Positions 7,354 through 16,597 are shown, counted from the first letter of the stretch. The stretch is 64,000 nucleotides of DNA from Bacillus sp. V3-13 (GCF_002860165.1 NZ_PGUZ01000033.1:61557-125556); one strand, 5' to 3'. Numbers and translations: made by a program. Notes: generated by a model from the letters alone, not told the origin.

Positions 7354-9828
7354 ATGAAACGATGGCTTATTGTTTTTTTTGCGTTAATACTGTTCTTTCC
7401 TTCGTTTGCCGGACAGAATAGGGCTGTTCAAGCAAACACGGAACGCACAGCCGTTCTTGATCCGCTTCTTGAAAAAGCAATGGAAACCGAAAGCAGCCTG
7501 CAAGTCATTGTCAGCTTTGACGGGGACGGGCCACCGACATCATCGCAGCTTAACCTTTTGAAAGGACTTGGCATTGACACAGGCATCACAATGAAGTCGC
7601 TGCCAATCGCTGGTGTGTTGGCTACAAAAGCACAAATCGAAAAATTGGCAACGCACGATCAAGTCCGATCTATTTATTTAAATAAGAAACTTACTTATTT
7701 TAACGAAGAAGCTACTGATGTGACGGGTGTTGATAAAGTTAGAACAGATGATTCCTTCCGAAAAGCCAATAACGGGCTGCCTGTTTCCGGAAAAGGAATC
7801 GGGGTTGTCATTAATGACAGCGGCGTCGATGGCACGCACAAAGACCATGAACTGGGCAGAAATTTAGTGCAAAACGTCATGGCTTCGACAAACTTGAATA
7901 GTCTTGCTCCAGAACTGCTGCCGATTACTTACCAGGAAAACGTTCCGAATACCGATACTAATTCAGGCCATGGAACCCATGTGGCCGGGACGGTCGGGGG
8001 AACAGGCGCAATGTCGTCAGGAAAATATGAAGGTGTTGCTCCGGGCGCTGACTTAATCGGTTACGGCTCAGGTGCCGCCCTGTTTATTTTGGATGGAATC
8101 GGCGGTTTTGACTATGCGATCACCCATCAGCAGCAATACAATATCCGGGTTATTACAAATTCATGGGGATCTACAGGCGATTTTGATCCGAACGATCCAA
8201 TTAATATTGCCAGCAAAAAAGCGTACGACCGCGGTATTACAGTCCTTTTTGCCGCCGGAAATGAAGGTCCTGGCGAGAACACGCATAACCCTTATGCAAA
8301 AGCGCCTTGGGTTATTTCGGTTGCAGCAGGTGTTAAAGACGGTACGTTAGCCGACTTTTCTTCACGGGGAACAAAAGGAGCTGGCGGAAAGTTTACGATC
8401 GACGGCCAGGAATGGACATGGAAGGATGAACCGGCGATCACTGCACCTGGTGTTGATATTATTTCGACACGCGTCATCGCACCGGTATCAAGTCTGTCTG
8501 CTGATCAAGATGCTGCAGTGCTCAGTCCGGCCCATTTGCCGTACTACACGCATATGAGCGGAACTTCGATGGCGACTCCGCATGTTGCCGGAATCACCGC
8601 GCTCATTCTTGAAGTAAATCCCGAGCTTTCGCCTGCGGAAGTCAAACAAATTTTACAAGAAACAGCTACCAACATGCCGGGCTATGAGTCATGGGAGGCC
8701 GGTGCCGGCTATGTCAATGCTTATGCAGCTGTTGACAAAGCCTTCAACGGCAAAGCTTACGGAAAAACCGTCAACATGTTCCAGAAATTTAACAGCAATG
8801 TTAACTCATCTACAGAACGGACTGAATTTGAAGTAGATTATAATCCATTGACACTTGTTTCGACCAATCAATACGAATTTACTGTAAAAGAAGGGCTAAC
8901 AAGCCTTACAGCAAAAGTAGATGGAAAAGGATTGTTGGAAGAAACGGGGAATCCGATTAATCTCGTGTTAATTGCACCTGATGGAACGGAATACAGCTCG
9001 GGCGTGAGTTTGTTGTTCCCGCTCTACTACGATCGAACTGTATCTGTCAATTCCCCGGCAGCCGGTACATGGAAAGCTGAAATAAGAGGACTGAGGGGCA
9101 ACGAAGTGAATCCAGTCGGGGCAGCGCTTCCTGAGACTGTCAAAGGTACTTTGGCATTTACAAAGGTGAGCGGTTTTACCGGATTGAATGACATTAACGC
9201 CCATCCGGCTGCGGCGGCGATTCAAATCGGTGTCAACGAAAGATTGTTTGATGGTTACGCAAATGGAGCATTCAAACCAGATTCAGCCTTGATGAGAAAA
9301 GAGCTGGCAAAATACCTCGTGATGGGTGCGGAAATCCGCCAGTCGCTGCCAGCCGTGGGACAAAAAACATTTTTTGATGTTGCCAGTGAGGACCTGTCTT
9401 TTGTCGAAGCAACCGCTGCAAAAGGTGCCGCGTTTGCGGATAAAAAGCACATCCAAAATGGCGTCATCCTGCCAAAGGCAAGCGGGAAGTTCGCACCAAA
9501 GGATGCTGTGACCCGTGCGGAACTTGCCTACTCGTTGGTCCAGAGCCTTGGGTTGCAAAACGAGGCAAAAGCCTTTGAAGGAGACCTGACTGTGCAGTAT
9601 AAAGACGAAAGAATCGCCATCCAGGATGCGGCGGACATTCCAGCCGAATTAAAAGGATATGTCCAGCTCGCTTTAGACTTAAATATCCTGAATGCCAAGT
9701 TCTCCATCTCCCAGGGACCGTACGACTTAAAACCAACCGTCACAGCTACGTTTAGCCCGAAGCAAACCGTAACACGCGGCGATTTTGCCGTGGCAATGAC
9801 GAGGTATTACAACGCTTTTCTAAAATAA
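7354..9828 (+). CDS. S-layer-anchored subtilisin-like serine protease (S8 plus SLH)
   Basis: 824 residues with a signal peptide (residues 1-30), propeptide and S8 domain up to about residue 470 carrying VINDSGVDG, SGHGTHVAG and SGTSMATPHVAG. Residues about 480-610 look like a beta-sandwich domain of the P or pre-peptidase C-terminal type (VLIAPDGTEY). The last 200 residues hold two or three S-layer-homology repeats (GYANGAFKPDSALMRKELA; GKFAPKDAVTRAELA; TFSPKQTVTRGDFA), which bind secondary cell-wall polymer. It appears to be a duplicate of the preceding gene that gained or kept a wall-anchoring module. ATG 7354 has AGAGGAG upstream. A terminator follows at 9834. Confidence 0.93.
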   Translation: MKRWLIVFFALILFFPSFAGQNRAVQANTERTAVLDPLLEKAMETESSLQVIVSFDGDGPPTSSQLNLLKGLGIDTGITMKSLPIAGVLATKAQIEKLATHDQVRSIYLNKKLTYFNEEATDVTGVDKVRTDDSFRKANNGLPVSGKGIGVVINDSGVDGTHKDHELGRNLVQNVMASTNLNSLAPELLPITYQENVPNTDTNSGHGTHVAGTVGGTGAMSSGKYEGVAPGADLIGYGSGAALFILDGIGGFDYAITHQQQYNIRVITNSWGSTGDFDPNDPINIASKKAYDRGITVLFAAGNEGPGENTHNPYAKAPWVISVAAGVKDGTLADFSSRGTKGAGGKFTIDGQEWTWKDEPAITAPGVDIISTRVIAPVSSLSADQDAAVLSPAHLPYYTHMSGTSMATPHVAGITALILEVNPELSPAEVKQILQETATNMPGYESWEAGAGYVNAYAAVDKAFNGKAYGKTVNMFQKFNSNVNSSTERTEFEVDYNPLTLVSTNQYEFTVKEGLTSLTAKVDGKGLLEETGNPINLVLIAPDGTEYSSGVSLLFPLYYDRTVSVNSPAAGTWKAEIRGLRGNEVNPVGAALPETVKGTLAFTKVSGFTGLNDINAHPAAAAIQIGVNERLFDGYANGAFKPDSALMRKELAKYLVMGAEIRQSLPAVGQKTFFDVASEDLSFVEATAAKGAAFADKKHIQNGVILPKASGKFAPKDAVTRAELAYSLVQSLGLQNEAKAFEGDLTVQYKDERIAIQDAADIPAELKGYVQLALDLNILNAKFSISQGPYDLKPTVTATFSPKQTVTRGDFAVAMTRYYNAFLK

Positions 9829-9833
9829 AAAAA

Positions 9834-9871
9834 TAGGAGCCGGCCAGCGTCATATGCTGGCAGGCTCTTTT
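9834..9871 (+). terminator. Rho-independent terminator after the SLH protease
   Basis: GAGCCgGCCAGC pairs with GCTGGCaGGCTC around a CATAT-containing loop, followed by TTTT. It separates the protease gene from the AraC-type gene. Confidence 0.85.
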
Positions 9872-9940
9872 GATATTTTAAAGGAATTTTCGATATTTTG
9901 GGAGAACTATATATCTTATAAAATTGGCAAGGAGGTTGTT

Positions 9941-10726
9941 GTGAGGTTGGATCCCGAGCATAAGAAAGCGGCAGAGGAAGCAATTAAGTATATGCAAAAG
10001 CATTTAGACCAGGACATAACAACTGTTGAACTTGCAACGCATGTGGGCTATAGTACATACCATTTTATCCGGATTTTCAAAGAGATCACCGGAGTAACTC
10101 CAAGGCATTATCTTTCCGCCCTGAGAATAGAGTCGGGCAAACAAATTCTCCTCGATTCTTCGGCTTCGAATCTTAAAACCCTGCTAGCAATCGGGTTTCG
10201 CAGCATGGGGTCATTTTCTTCCCGTTTCAAGCAGCTCGTCGGCCTGTCACCGAAAGGGTTTCGGCTCGAATCGGAAGCTCTTGTAAACTATGTGAATCAG
10301 TATAAACATAAAGAAATAGTCGCACCGGTTGATGTGTCAAACCAGTCCCCTTGTATCCATTGCCATATGCAGGTACCGTCTTCTTTTAAAGGATTAATTT
10401 TTGTTGGGTTGTTTCCCCGCCCGATTCCGGATCAACGGCCGGTTGCGGGAACGGCGCTTCATCATACAAAAAGGATTCACAGCTTTGCAAATGTTCCGCC
10501 CGGACAATATTATGTTTTAGCTGCCGGTATTCCATGGAGTTTAAATCCGAAAAACTACTTTGTATATGACAAGGCATTGCGGGGAAAATCAGAGCCGGTT
10601 ACTGTACAGGAAGATTCTATTTTAGAAGTGAATGTGGAACTGAGGGAGCCGTTGCCATATGACCCGCCCATTTTGGTCAATTTGCCGTTGTTGTTATTTG
10701 AAAAGGATAACGATGAAGCAAACTAG
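9941..10726 (+). CDS. AraC-family transcriptional regulator with C-terminal sensor-like domain
   Basis: 261 residues starting at GTG 9941, which has AAGGAGG at 9929-9935; the upstream in-frame ATG at 9854 lies within the preceding terminator. The DNA-binding domain is N-terminal (two HTH motifs within residues 10-110, with TTVELATHVGYSTYHFIRIFKE and LLAIGFRSMGSFSSRFKQL), followed by about 140 residues that resemble a small effector-binding domain. This N-HTH order is that of the Rob/SoxS-like and YdeC-like group. Two VOC (glyoxalase-fold) genes follow, the first 55 bases downstream, and may be targets. Confidence 0.88.
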   Translation: MRLDPEHKKAAEEAIKYMQKHLDQDITTVELATHVGYSTYHFIRIFKEITGVTPRHYLSALRIESGKQILLDSSASNLKTLLAIGFRSMGSFSSRFKQLVGLSPKGFRLESEALVNYVNQYKHKEIVAPVDVSNQSPCIHCHMQVPSSFKGLIFVGLFPRPIPDQRPVAGTALHHTKRIHSFANVPPGQYYVLAAGIPWSLNPKNYFVYDKALRGKSEPVTVQEDSILEVNVELREPLPYDPPILVNLPLLLFEKDNDEAN

Positions 10727-10781
10727 AAGAATTTTAGCTTACTTATTTCCAATATATTTAGAGTAAGAAAGGGGAGAAAGT

Positions 10782-11136
10782 ATGTTAAATCAAATCGGGG
10801 TATTAACGATCCGTGTCAACAACTTAAAAGAAGCGATCACGTTTTATACTGAGGCATTAGGTTTTGAGGTGGCCAGGCATTACGGCGAAAAGCTTGTCAG
10901 CCTAAAGCATGATGGACTGCCGCTTGTTTTGGAAGAAACCGGGGGCATTCGCAAATTCGCAGAACAATGTCCTGCCTGGACTCATCGCCAAGAATTTAGA
11001 CGAGGAGATAGAGGTATTAAAATCTCAAGGCTTTAAATTTTTATTCGATGAACCGAAACCATGCCCACCTGGCCGGTATACGATTATCGAAGATCCAAGC
11101 GGCAATCAAATTGAACTGGTTGAGTTTTCAAATTAG
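10782..11136 (+). pseudogene. VOC (glyoxalase/bleomycin-resistance) family protein, frameshifted
   Basis: The first half (MLNQIGVLTIRVNNLKEA..., from ATG 10782 with GGGGAGA) and the second half (LDEEIEVLKSQ... through DPSGNQIELVEF) are both typical VOC halves but lie in different frames. Removing one G from the run of five at 10941-10945 joins them into a protein of about 117 residues, the normal length. The gene is either recently inactivated or carries a sequencing error. VOC proteins bind a metal and small molecules; the substrate here is unknown. Confidence 0.8.
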
Positions 11137-11185
11137 GAAACTTTCTTATGGATTGCATTGGTGAATCTTTGATACAGTACCGCTG

Positions 11186-11393
11186 TCCAATTTTCCACAT
11201 GAGTTTTGTCCTTCATGCGGGCTATGAAGACCACTTTTCCAATTTTCCGAATGAGATTTGTCCTTCATGCGGGCTATGAAGACCACTTTTCCTATTTTCC
11301 AAATGAGATTTGTCCTTCAAGCACGCTATGAAACCCGCCTTTCCTATTTCGAATGAGAATTGTCCTTCATGCGCCATAATAGCATCCACTCTC
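11186..11393. repeat. Four-copy 52-bp tandem repeat
   Basis: Units beginning TCC[A/T]ATTTTCC start at 11186, 11238, 11290 and 11342, each exactly 52 bp apart. Each unit contains TTTGTCCTTCATGC and, in copies 1-3, a GCTATGAA block. The first two copies are almost identical and the fourth is partial. The unit length is not a multiple of three and the region has no reading frame. Confidence 0.92.
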
Positions 11394-11457
11394 TTAGCTC
11401 ATCGACACATCGCTGAGTTAATATAGTCATAATAAATAAGAATGAAAATCTGAGTCT

Positions 11458-11487
11458 ACCACAGCTTTAGAAGCTGTGGTATTTTTA
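11458..11487. terminator. Rho-independent terminator
   Basis: ACCACAGCTT pairs perfectly with AAGCTGTGGT around a TAG loop, followed by ATTTTT. It lies after the repeat array and before the next VOC gene. Confidence 0.8.
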
Positions 11488-11563
11488 ACTAAAAAGTAAC
11501 AGAACATTGTCTATTTTTGGTATTATTATAGCATAGTTAAGTAAATTTAAAGGAGTGGCAGGG

Positions 11564-11995
11564 ATGGTACCGCAAAGAGTTAGTTTGATCACGATAGGTG
11601 CAGTGGATTTGCCGAAATTAAGGGCTTTTTATCAGCGGTTAGGGTGGGAAGAAACGGACATCAGCTCTGATCATTATGCTGTGTTCAAGACGGCTGGGGT
11701 TCTGCTCTCATTGTTTCCGATTGGGGATTTGCAAAAAGACGCAGGGGTAGAAATTACTAAACCATCTGCCTCTTATTCTGCTATTACATTCGCAATCAAC
11801 GTTGACGAACCAGAACAAGTGGACTTGACAATCGAATTAATACGCGAAGCCGGCGGGAAAATCCTTCGCGGACCAAGCGGGGCTGTTTGGGGAGGAAGAA
11901 CCGCCTATTTCGCTGATCCGGAAAATAATCTCTGGGAATTGGCATGGAATCCCGATTCAGTATTTGACGAGCGCGGAGCAATGATTTCGTTTTAA
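11564..11995 (+). CDS. VOC (glyoxalase-fold) family protein
   Basis: 143 residues from ATG 11564, preferred over the in-frame GTG at 11555 because AAAGGAG at 11549-11555 is correctly spaced from it. Two beta-alpha-beta-beta-beta modules are visible (VSLITIGAVDLPKLRAFYQRLGW and the closing TAYFADPENNLWELAWNP). The family includes glyoxalases, dioxygenases and antibiotic-binding proteins. Specific activity is not predictable. Intact, unlike its frameshifted relative upstream. Confidence 0.88.
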   Translation: MVPQRVSLITIGAVDLPKLRAFYQRLGWEETDISSDHYAVFKTAGVLLSLFPIGDLQKDAGVEITKPSASYSAITFAINVDEPEQVDLTIELIREAGGKILRGPSGAVWGGRTAYFADPENNLWELAWNPDSVFDERGAMISF

Positions 11996-12017
11996 TTTTG
12001 CTAAGAAAGGGTCCTTT

Positions 12018-12218
12018 ATGATTCAGTTGCCTGATAGTTTTATTGAAATCATCAAATTTGTACATAAGGAAAGGGGAGCCGAATGGATTCGGAATTTCAA
12101 CAGTTTGTTCTCTTATTGCGAAAATAGGTGGTCAATGAAAATTCATTCTCCATACGAATTATCCTTTAATTTTGTCGCTCCAGCTGAATCGGCAGATGGA
12201 ACGGAAATTGTTGCAATT
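12018..12218 (+). pseudogene. Aminoglycoside/streptomycin kinase-like protein, N-terminal remnant
   Basis: About 66 residues beginning MIQLPDSFIEII match the start of the streptomycin/hydroxyurea kinase family, including FNFVAPAESADGTEIV, after which the expected LK...-rich kinase core is replaced by unrelated sequence. The break is at about 12215, where the DMT transporter's terminator hairpin begins. The remaining roughly 200 residues, including the catalytic loop, are absent, so no activity is expected. A deletion that joined the two neighbours is the simplest explanation. Confidence 0.65.
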
Positions 12219-12220
12219 AA

Positions 12221-12252
12221 ATGCGGCTCCCTGCAAATCGCAGGCAGCCGCA
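12221..12252 (-). terminator. Terminator-like hairpin of the DMT transporter gene
   Basis: GCGGCTcCCTGC and GCAGGcAGCCGC form a long, G+C-rich stem just downstream of the minus-strand transporter's stop. On that strand it is followed by only a weak ATTTAATT tail. Confidence 0.65.
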
Positions 12253-12262
12253 TTCTCTGGTT

Positions 12263-13180
12263 CTATGAAACTTTGACACGCCGTCGTCTTTTTCTTATTA
12301 AATCCTCCAATGCCCCCGATCCAAACACAACCCCTGACACGATCAGAACAAGGCCGGCAAAATGAGAAGGATAGAGCTGTTCCCCGAGGAACATCGCTGA
12401 TCCAAGCAATGAAAAAAATGTACTTAAATTGAGAAAAATGGCTGCTTCAGCCGGGCCGGTTTGGCCGATTGCATAGTTGTAGATATAATGTCCAACAGCA
12501 GTAGCGAGGATCGCCGAAGCGAAAAATGCACCCCACACATAAGCAGGTGCCCCACCTAGTGATTTAAGACCATCACGCTCTATCACGATACTGAGCAAAA
12601 AGAGAATGAAGGACCCAATTATAAGCATATACCCGGTCAAAAGGCGCGGATCCAAGGTTGCAGAAGCCTTTTTAATTAAAATAAAGCTCATACCCTGAGC
12701 TAAAATCGATAGAAACACATAAAAATCACCAAGATTAATATCGCCTATTTCTTTATTACCAGCAAGTACGGTACAGCTTATTCCAATCCCGCCCAGCACA
12801 AATCCAATCAGTTGGAGACGTGTTGGAAATCTCTTTAAAAAGATCAACGCAAAGCAGGCGGTAAGAAGCGGACCAAGTCCTAGAATTAATCCTCCGTTTG
12901 TAGCCGTGGTTCTTGCCAGGCCTGTCGCTAAAAATAAATGATGGGCAACAACATTCAATAAACCTCCGACAATGATATACCCAAGCTCCTGCCGCGACGG
13001 CTTACGTATTTTCTTGGAGATTGCCAGAATCAACAATACGCATACTCCAGCAGTGAAAATTCGCAACGCTGTAATCGTCACGGGCATAAAATGCTCGACA
13101 AGAATCTTAAGTACCGACACATTTAGTCCCCAAATTAGCATAACACCAGTCAGAACTAAATAAATCTGATAGTTTTTCAA
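12263..13180 (-). CDS. EamA/DMT-family transporter
   Basis: 305 residues, about ten membrane helices arranged as two EamA repeats (residues about 8-140 and 150-290). Members of the drug/metabolite transporter superfamily export amino acids, drugs or sugars. Typical phrases are LIWGLNVSVLKI near the N-terminus and FFSLLGSAMFLGEQL in the second repeat, with a basic tail (RKRRRR). No neighbouring pathway suggests a substrate. Confidence 0.9.
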   Translation of the reverse strand: MKNYQIYLVLTGVMLIWGLNVSVLKILVEHFMPVTITALRIFTAGVCVLLILAISKKIRKPSRQELGYIIVGGLLNVVAHHLFLATGLARTTATNGGLILGLGPLLTACFALIFLKRFPTRLQLIGFVLGGIGISCTVLAGNKEIGDINLGDFYVFLSILAQGMSFILIKKASATLDPRLLTGYMLIIGSFILFLLSIVIERDGLKSLGGAPAYVWGAFFASAILATAVGHYIYNYAIGQTGPAEAAIFLNLSTFFSLLGSAMFLGEQLYPSHFAGLVLIVSGVVFGSGALEDLIRKRRRRVKVS

Positions 13181-13345
13181 GCTGTCATCTTCTTTCTGTG
13201 CAAAAGGGAGCTATCCTTTAAAATTATCTTCCTATTATAATATTTTCCAGTCAGATACTCAAAGGATAATGACCTGAGCATGTATGGGAAATCGACATCG
13301 TGAATATACATGGGGTGACTATTTGTTTTAAGGAGGGGAGCGGTT

Positions 13346-15241
13346 GTGCACGAAGTTAATCAGGAAATCGAGCGAATTATCCGTGTGTTGAAAGAGGATC
13401 AAATCGAGGACGGATCCTGGCGATATCCTTTTGAGACAGGAATCATTACAGATGCATACATGATCATCCTGCTTAGGTCATTAAAAATCGATAACGAGGA
13501 AGAGCTGATAAAAGCCCTTGTTAAGCGAATTGAACGGAAACAGGAACAAAGCGGAGCGTGGAAGCTGTTTAAAGATGAACAGGGAAATGGCAATCTTTCT
13601 TTGACGATTGAGGCTTACTACGCACTGCTTTATTCGGGCTATCGAAATGATCATGACCAAACCATGCTTTCAGCACGAAAATTTATTTATGAAAATGGCG
13701 GATTAAAGAAAGCAGGAATGTATACAAAAATTATGCTCGCGACAACAGGACAATACCGTTGGCCCGCTTTTTTCCCCATTCCGCTTGAGATTGTACTGCT
13801 CCCGGCTTCTTTCCCGATAAATAAATTCGACATTTCGGTGTTTGGCAGGGCCAATCTGGTGCCGATTCTCCTTCTTGCAAATGCAAAGTATCAACGGAAA
13901 ACAAGGAAGAGCCCCAATCTGGAAAGTTTATATTTTCGAATTAACAATGAAGATGACTGGGAGGAATTTCAATCACGGGAGTGGCGGGTTTGCTATTCTT
14001 CTTTAAAAAATGCGATAAACAACTTATTAAGTTTCCCCGCCCAGCTCCATAAACAGGCACTGAAGCAGACGGAAAGTTTTATGCTGGAACGGATTGAACC
14101 TGATGGAACACTGTTAAGCTATTTCAGCTCAACCTTCTATATGATTTTTGCTCTTCTCGCCCTCGGTTATTCGAAAAACGACCGGATCATCAAAAAAGCT
14201 GTAAACGGATTGAAAAAGATGGCGTGTCGTATTGATGATGATATACATATCCAATATACGACTGCAAGCGTCTGGAATACATCACTAATCGGTTATGCAT
14301 TGCAAGAAGCGGGCCTGTCGCAGCAAGACGAAAGTGTGACCCGGGCAAACCGCTACCTGCTCTCGCGCCAGCATCATAAATATGGCGACTGGCGCATTTA
14401 TAATCCAAATGCCAGGCCAGGAGGCTGGGGTTTTTCCGATGTGAATACAATCAATCCTGATATTGATGATACAACTGCATCGCTTCGGGCCCTATATGAC
14501 TCTACTAAACGAGACCAGACTGCAAGAAACTCGTGGCAGAAGGGGCTTGACTGGACATTGACGATGCAAAATGATGACGGGGGCTGGGCGGCTTTTGAAA
14601 GAAACGTTGATAAAAAGCTGCTTCATTTGCTGCCGGTTCAGGGCGCGGAATTTATTTTAACCGACCCGTCAACGCCCGATTTAACAGGAAGAACCCTTGA
14701 ATTTCTCGGCCGTTACGTCAGCCTCAACAGCCCTGAACTAACAGCAGGACGCGCAATAAATTGGCTATTAAACAATCAAAGACTCGATGGATCGTGGTAT
14801 GGAAGGTGGGGCATCTGCTATATTTACGGGACGTGGGCAGCGGTTACCGGCTTAGTGTCAGCCGGAGTTCCAAACGGACATCAGGCGATCAAAAAAGCAG
14901 AACGCTGGCTGATCAGTATCCAAAATGAGGACGGAGGCTGGGGAGAATCGTGCAACAGCGACATTCAGAAGAAATATGTGCCACTCGGTACAAGCACGCT
15001 TACCCATACAGCATGGGCCGCGGATGCACTCCTGTCCATTTCAGACGAGGAGATACCTGAAATCAAAAAAGCGATCGCTTATCTGACGCGTGAAGGAAAC
15101 AAACAGGACTGGACCATTCATTATCCAACCGGACAGGGAATGGCCTCATTTTTCTATATTCACTATCACAGCTACAAATATATCTGGCCGCTGCTGACAT
15201 TGAGTAAGTATAGAAACAAATTCATATCTTCGTTATCTTGA
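13346..15241 (+). CDS. sqhC: Squalene-hopene / sporulenol cyclase
   Basis: 631 residues, as long as B. subtilis SqhC. It starts at GTG 13346 with AAGGAGGGG upstream. The protein has repeated QW motifs (GGWGFS, DDGGWAAFE, QRLDGSWYGRWG, EDGGWGES) and the catalytic acid motif at 372-375 in the form D-I-D-D-T. It is a monotopic membrane enzyme that cyclises a linear C30 or C35 polyprene. Because the length and context are those of Bacillus, sporulenol formation from tetraprenyl-beta-curcumene, a spore-associated lipid, is as likely as hopene formation. No isoprenoid genes are next to it. Confidence 0.92.
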   Translation: MHEVNQEIERIIRVLKEDQIEDGSWRYPFETGIITDAYMIILLRSLKIDNEEELIKALVKRIERKQEQSGAWKLFKDEQGNGNLSLTIEAYYALLYSGYRNDHDQTMLSARKFIYENGGLKKAGMYTKIMLATTGQYRWPAFFPIPLEIVLLPASFPINKFDISVFGRANLVPILLLANAKYQRKTRKSPNLESLYFRINNEDDWEEFQSREWRVCYSSLKNAINNLLSFPAQLHKQALKQTESFMLERIEPDGTLLSYFSSTFYMIFALLALGYSKNDRIIKKAVNGLKKMACRIDDDIHIQYTTASVWNTSLIGYALQEAGLSQQDESVTRANRYLLSRQHHKYGDWRIYNPNARPGGWGFSDVNTINPDIDDTTASLRALYDSTKRDQTARNSWQKGLDWTLTMQNDDGGWAAFERNVDKKLLHLLPVQGAEFILTDPSTPDLTGRTLEFLGRYVSLNSPELTAGRAINWLLNNQRLDGSWYGRWGICYIYGTWAAVTGLVSAGVPNGHQAIKKAERWLISIQNEDGGWGESCNSDIQKKYVPLGTSTLTHTAWAADALLSISDEEIPEIKKAIAYLTREGNKQDWTIHYPTGQGMASFFYIHYHSYKYIWPLLTLSKYRNKFISSLS

Positions 15242-15325
15242 TTAAAAGGTTTTTATATTTTTCTTGGTTTTATTGGGAAATAAAATTCTGAAACAAGCTT
15301 GGGATGAATGAGTTAAATTATGTTA

Positions 15326-15360
15326 TAACGGCCGCACGTTTAACGTGAGGCCGTTTCTTC
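15326..15360 (+). terminator. Rho-independent terminator after sqhC
   Basis: ACGGCC...GGCCGT with an inner CACGT/ACGTG helix and a short T-rich tail (TTTCTTC). Confidence 0.75.
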
Positions 15361-15377
15361 ATCCTGAGAGTGACCAA

Positions 15378-15420
15378 TTTATCCGCAAAAAATCTATTAT
15401 ATCCGCGAAAGCACTATTGG
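15378..15420. repeat. Two-unit short-period intergenic repeat (ATCCGC, 20 bp)
   Basis: ATCCGC[A/G]AA occurs at 15381 and 15401, exactly 20 bp apart, each in an A/T-rich context. It is a short example of the 20-21 bp arrays seen elsewhere in the window. Confidence 0.5.
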
Positions 15421-15536
15421 GACAAGCCGGACTTACTTCTGCTACGCCTCAAGTCTGATGTGAAAATAAAGCTGAGGCTCGTTATAGAAGGTTTGGGATA
15501 AAGGTAAGATGAAATCAAGAAAGGAGGAAACGGAAA

Positions 15537-15881
15537 ATGAAAAAATTCGGTTTGCTTTTAATAGGAGGAATTGCAGCGCTGGTGCTGATCTCGCAACTCG
15601 GTCCAATGATCGGTTTGGCGGTGAGTCTGCTCGTCCTGTATCTCGTCGTCAAGCAGTTTATAAAGACGGAATCGACGTGGGCGAAGATCGGCTGGGCTGC
15701 GATCGGTTTTATGGCGCTGATGGCATCAGCTTCAAATGTTCCAGCCATCCTTGGAGTTGCCGCAGCTTATATCCTCTATGTTGTCTACAAAAAATGGAAC
15801 GGCGCGAAAGTGACTTTTAAAGAAGAGAAGGATCCGTTCGTTAACTTTGAAAAAGAGTGGTCCAACCTAAAAAATTATTAA
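15537..15881 (+). CDS. liaI: LiaI-like membrane protein, lia operon
   Basis: 114 residues with three predicted membrane segments (residues about 5-20, 22-40 and 55-85) and a charged tail (FKEEKDPFVNFEKEW). In B. subtilis LiaI is the membrane anchor that brings the PspA-like LiaH to the membrane during cell-wall antibiotic stress. AAAGGAGGAAACGGAAA precedes ATG 15537. It is first in the liaI-liaH-liaF-liaS-liaR series. Sequence identity to B. subtilis LiaI cannot be measured here; the call rests on position, size and topology. Confidence 0.8.
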   Translation: MKKFGLLLIGGIAALVLISQLGPMIGLAVSLLVLYLVVKQFIKTESTWAKIGWAAIGFMALMASASNVPAILGVAAAYILYVVYKKWNGAKVTFKEEKDPFVNFEKEWSNLKNY

Positions 15882-15902
15882 GAAGAGAAGGAGCGTTTGA
15901 TC

Positions 15903-16550
15903 ATGACAAACCTATTTACCCGGATCAAAAATACAATCGCCGCTGATTTACATGAGGCATTAGACCAGAAGGAACAAAAAAATCCAATTGCCATGCTCAA
16001 TCAACATTTACGCGAATATGAGCAGGAAACCGAGAAAGTTCGCAAGCTGCTTGAAAGGCAATTTCGCTTAAAGGAACAGTTTACCCGTGAATACCATCAG
16101 GCGCGCGAGCTTGCGGCAAAAAGAAAGCGTCAGGCGGAGATAGCCTTAAAGGCAGAGGAAACCGAGCTGTATGAATTCGCTTCACAAGAGCAGCGCCAAT
16201 ACGAGGAGCGTGCAGCACGCCTTGACGAAGCGTTGCAAAATGCTGACGGCCAACTTGCCGAGCTGGAACGAAAATACGAAGAAATGAATCATAAGCTAAA
16301 GGATATGAACATTCGCCGCATGGAGCTGATGGGCCGGGAAAACGTCACGCGTGCTAATTACCGAATGAACCAGGTTCTTGATAATACCGCTTATTCGAAC
16401 CAAGCTTATTCCCGCTTTCAAGAAATTGAAACGTATCTTGACCGTTTGGAGCACCAGGTAAACAGTTCTTATTACCGGAGCACGATCGATGCCCGGATTG
16501 CCAAACTTGAAAAAGATGTGAAAAAAGAAGAAACCCATTCTATTTCGTGA
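15903..16550 (+). CDS. liaH: LiaH, PspA/IM30-family phage-shock protein
   Basis: 215 residues from ATG 15903, which is well placed after AAGGAG at 15888-15893; an in-frame TTG at 15897 is too close. The protein is a long, highly charged coiled coil (residues about 25-210) typical of PspA/IM30, beginning NLFTRIKNTIAADLHEALD. It forms large rings that support a damaged membrane. It follows liaI by 21 bases and precedes a terminator, so liaIH is probably the strongly induced output of the system. Confidence 0.92.
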   Translation: MTNLFTRIKNTIAADLHEALDQKEQKNPIAMLNQHLREYEQETEKVRKLLERQFRLKEQFTREYHQARELAAKRKRQAEIALKAEETELYEFASQEQRQYEERAARLDEALQNADGQLAELERKYEEMNHKLKDMNIRRMELMGRENVTRANYRMNQVLDNTAYSNQAYSRFQEIETYLDRLEHQVNSSYYRSTIDARIAKLEKDVKKEETHSIS

Positions 16551-16565
16551 CAGAAACATGGTATT

Positions 16566-16597
16566 CTTAAAAGGCGTAGGCTTTCTGCGCCTTTTTG
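16566..16597 (+). terminator. Intra-operon terminator between liaH and liaF
   Basis: AAAAGGCG pairs with CGCCTTTT, followed by TTTTTG. Partial termination here would give high liaIH and low liaFSR transcript levels, as reported for B. subtilis. Confidence 0.8.

Noticed and set aside
12018..12365. Intact 115-codon gene
   Set aside because: Only the first 66 codons resemble the kinase family; the rest reads through the neighbour's terminator and coding strand.
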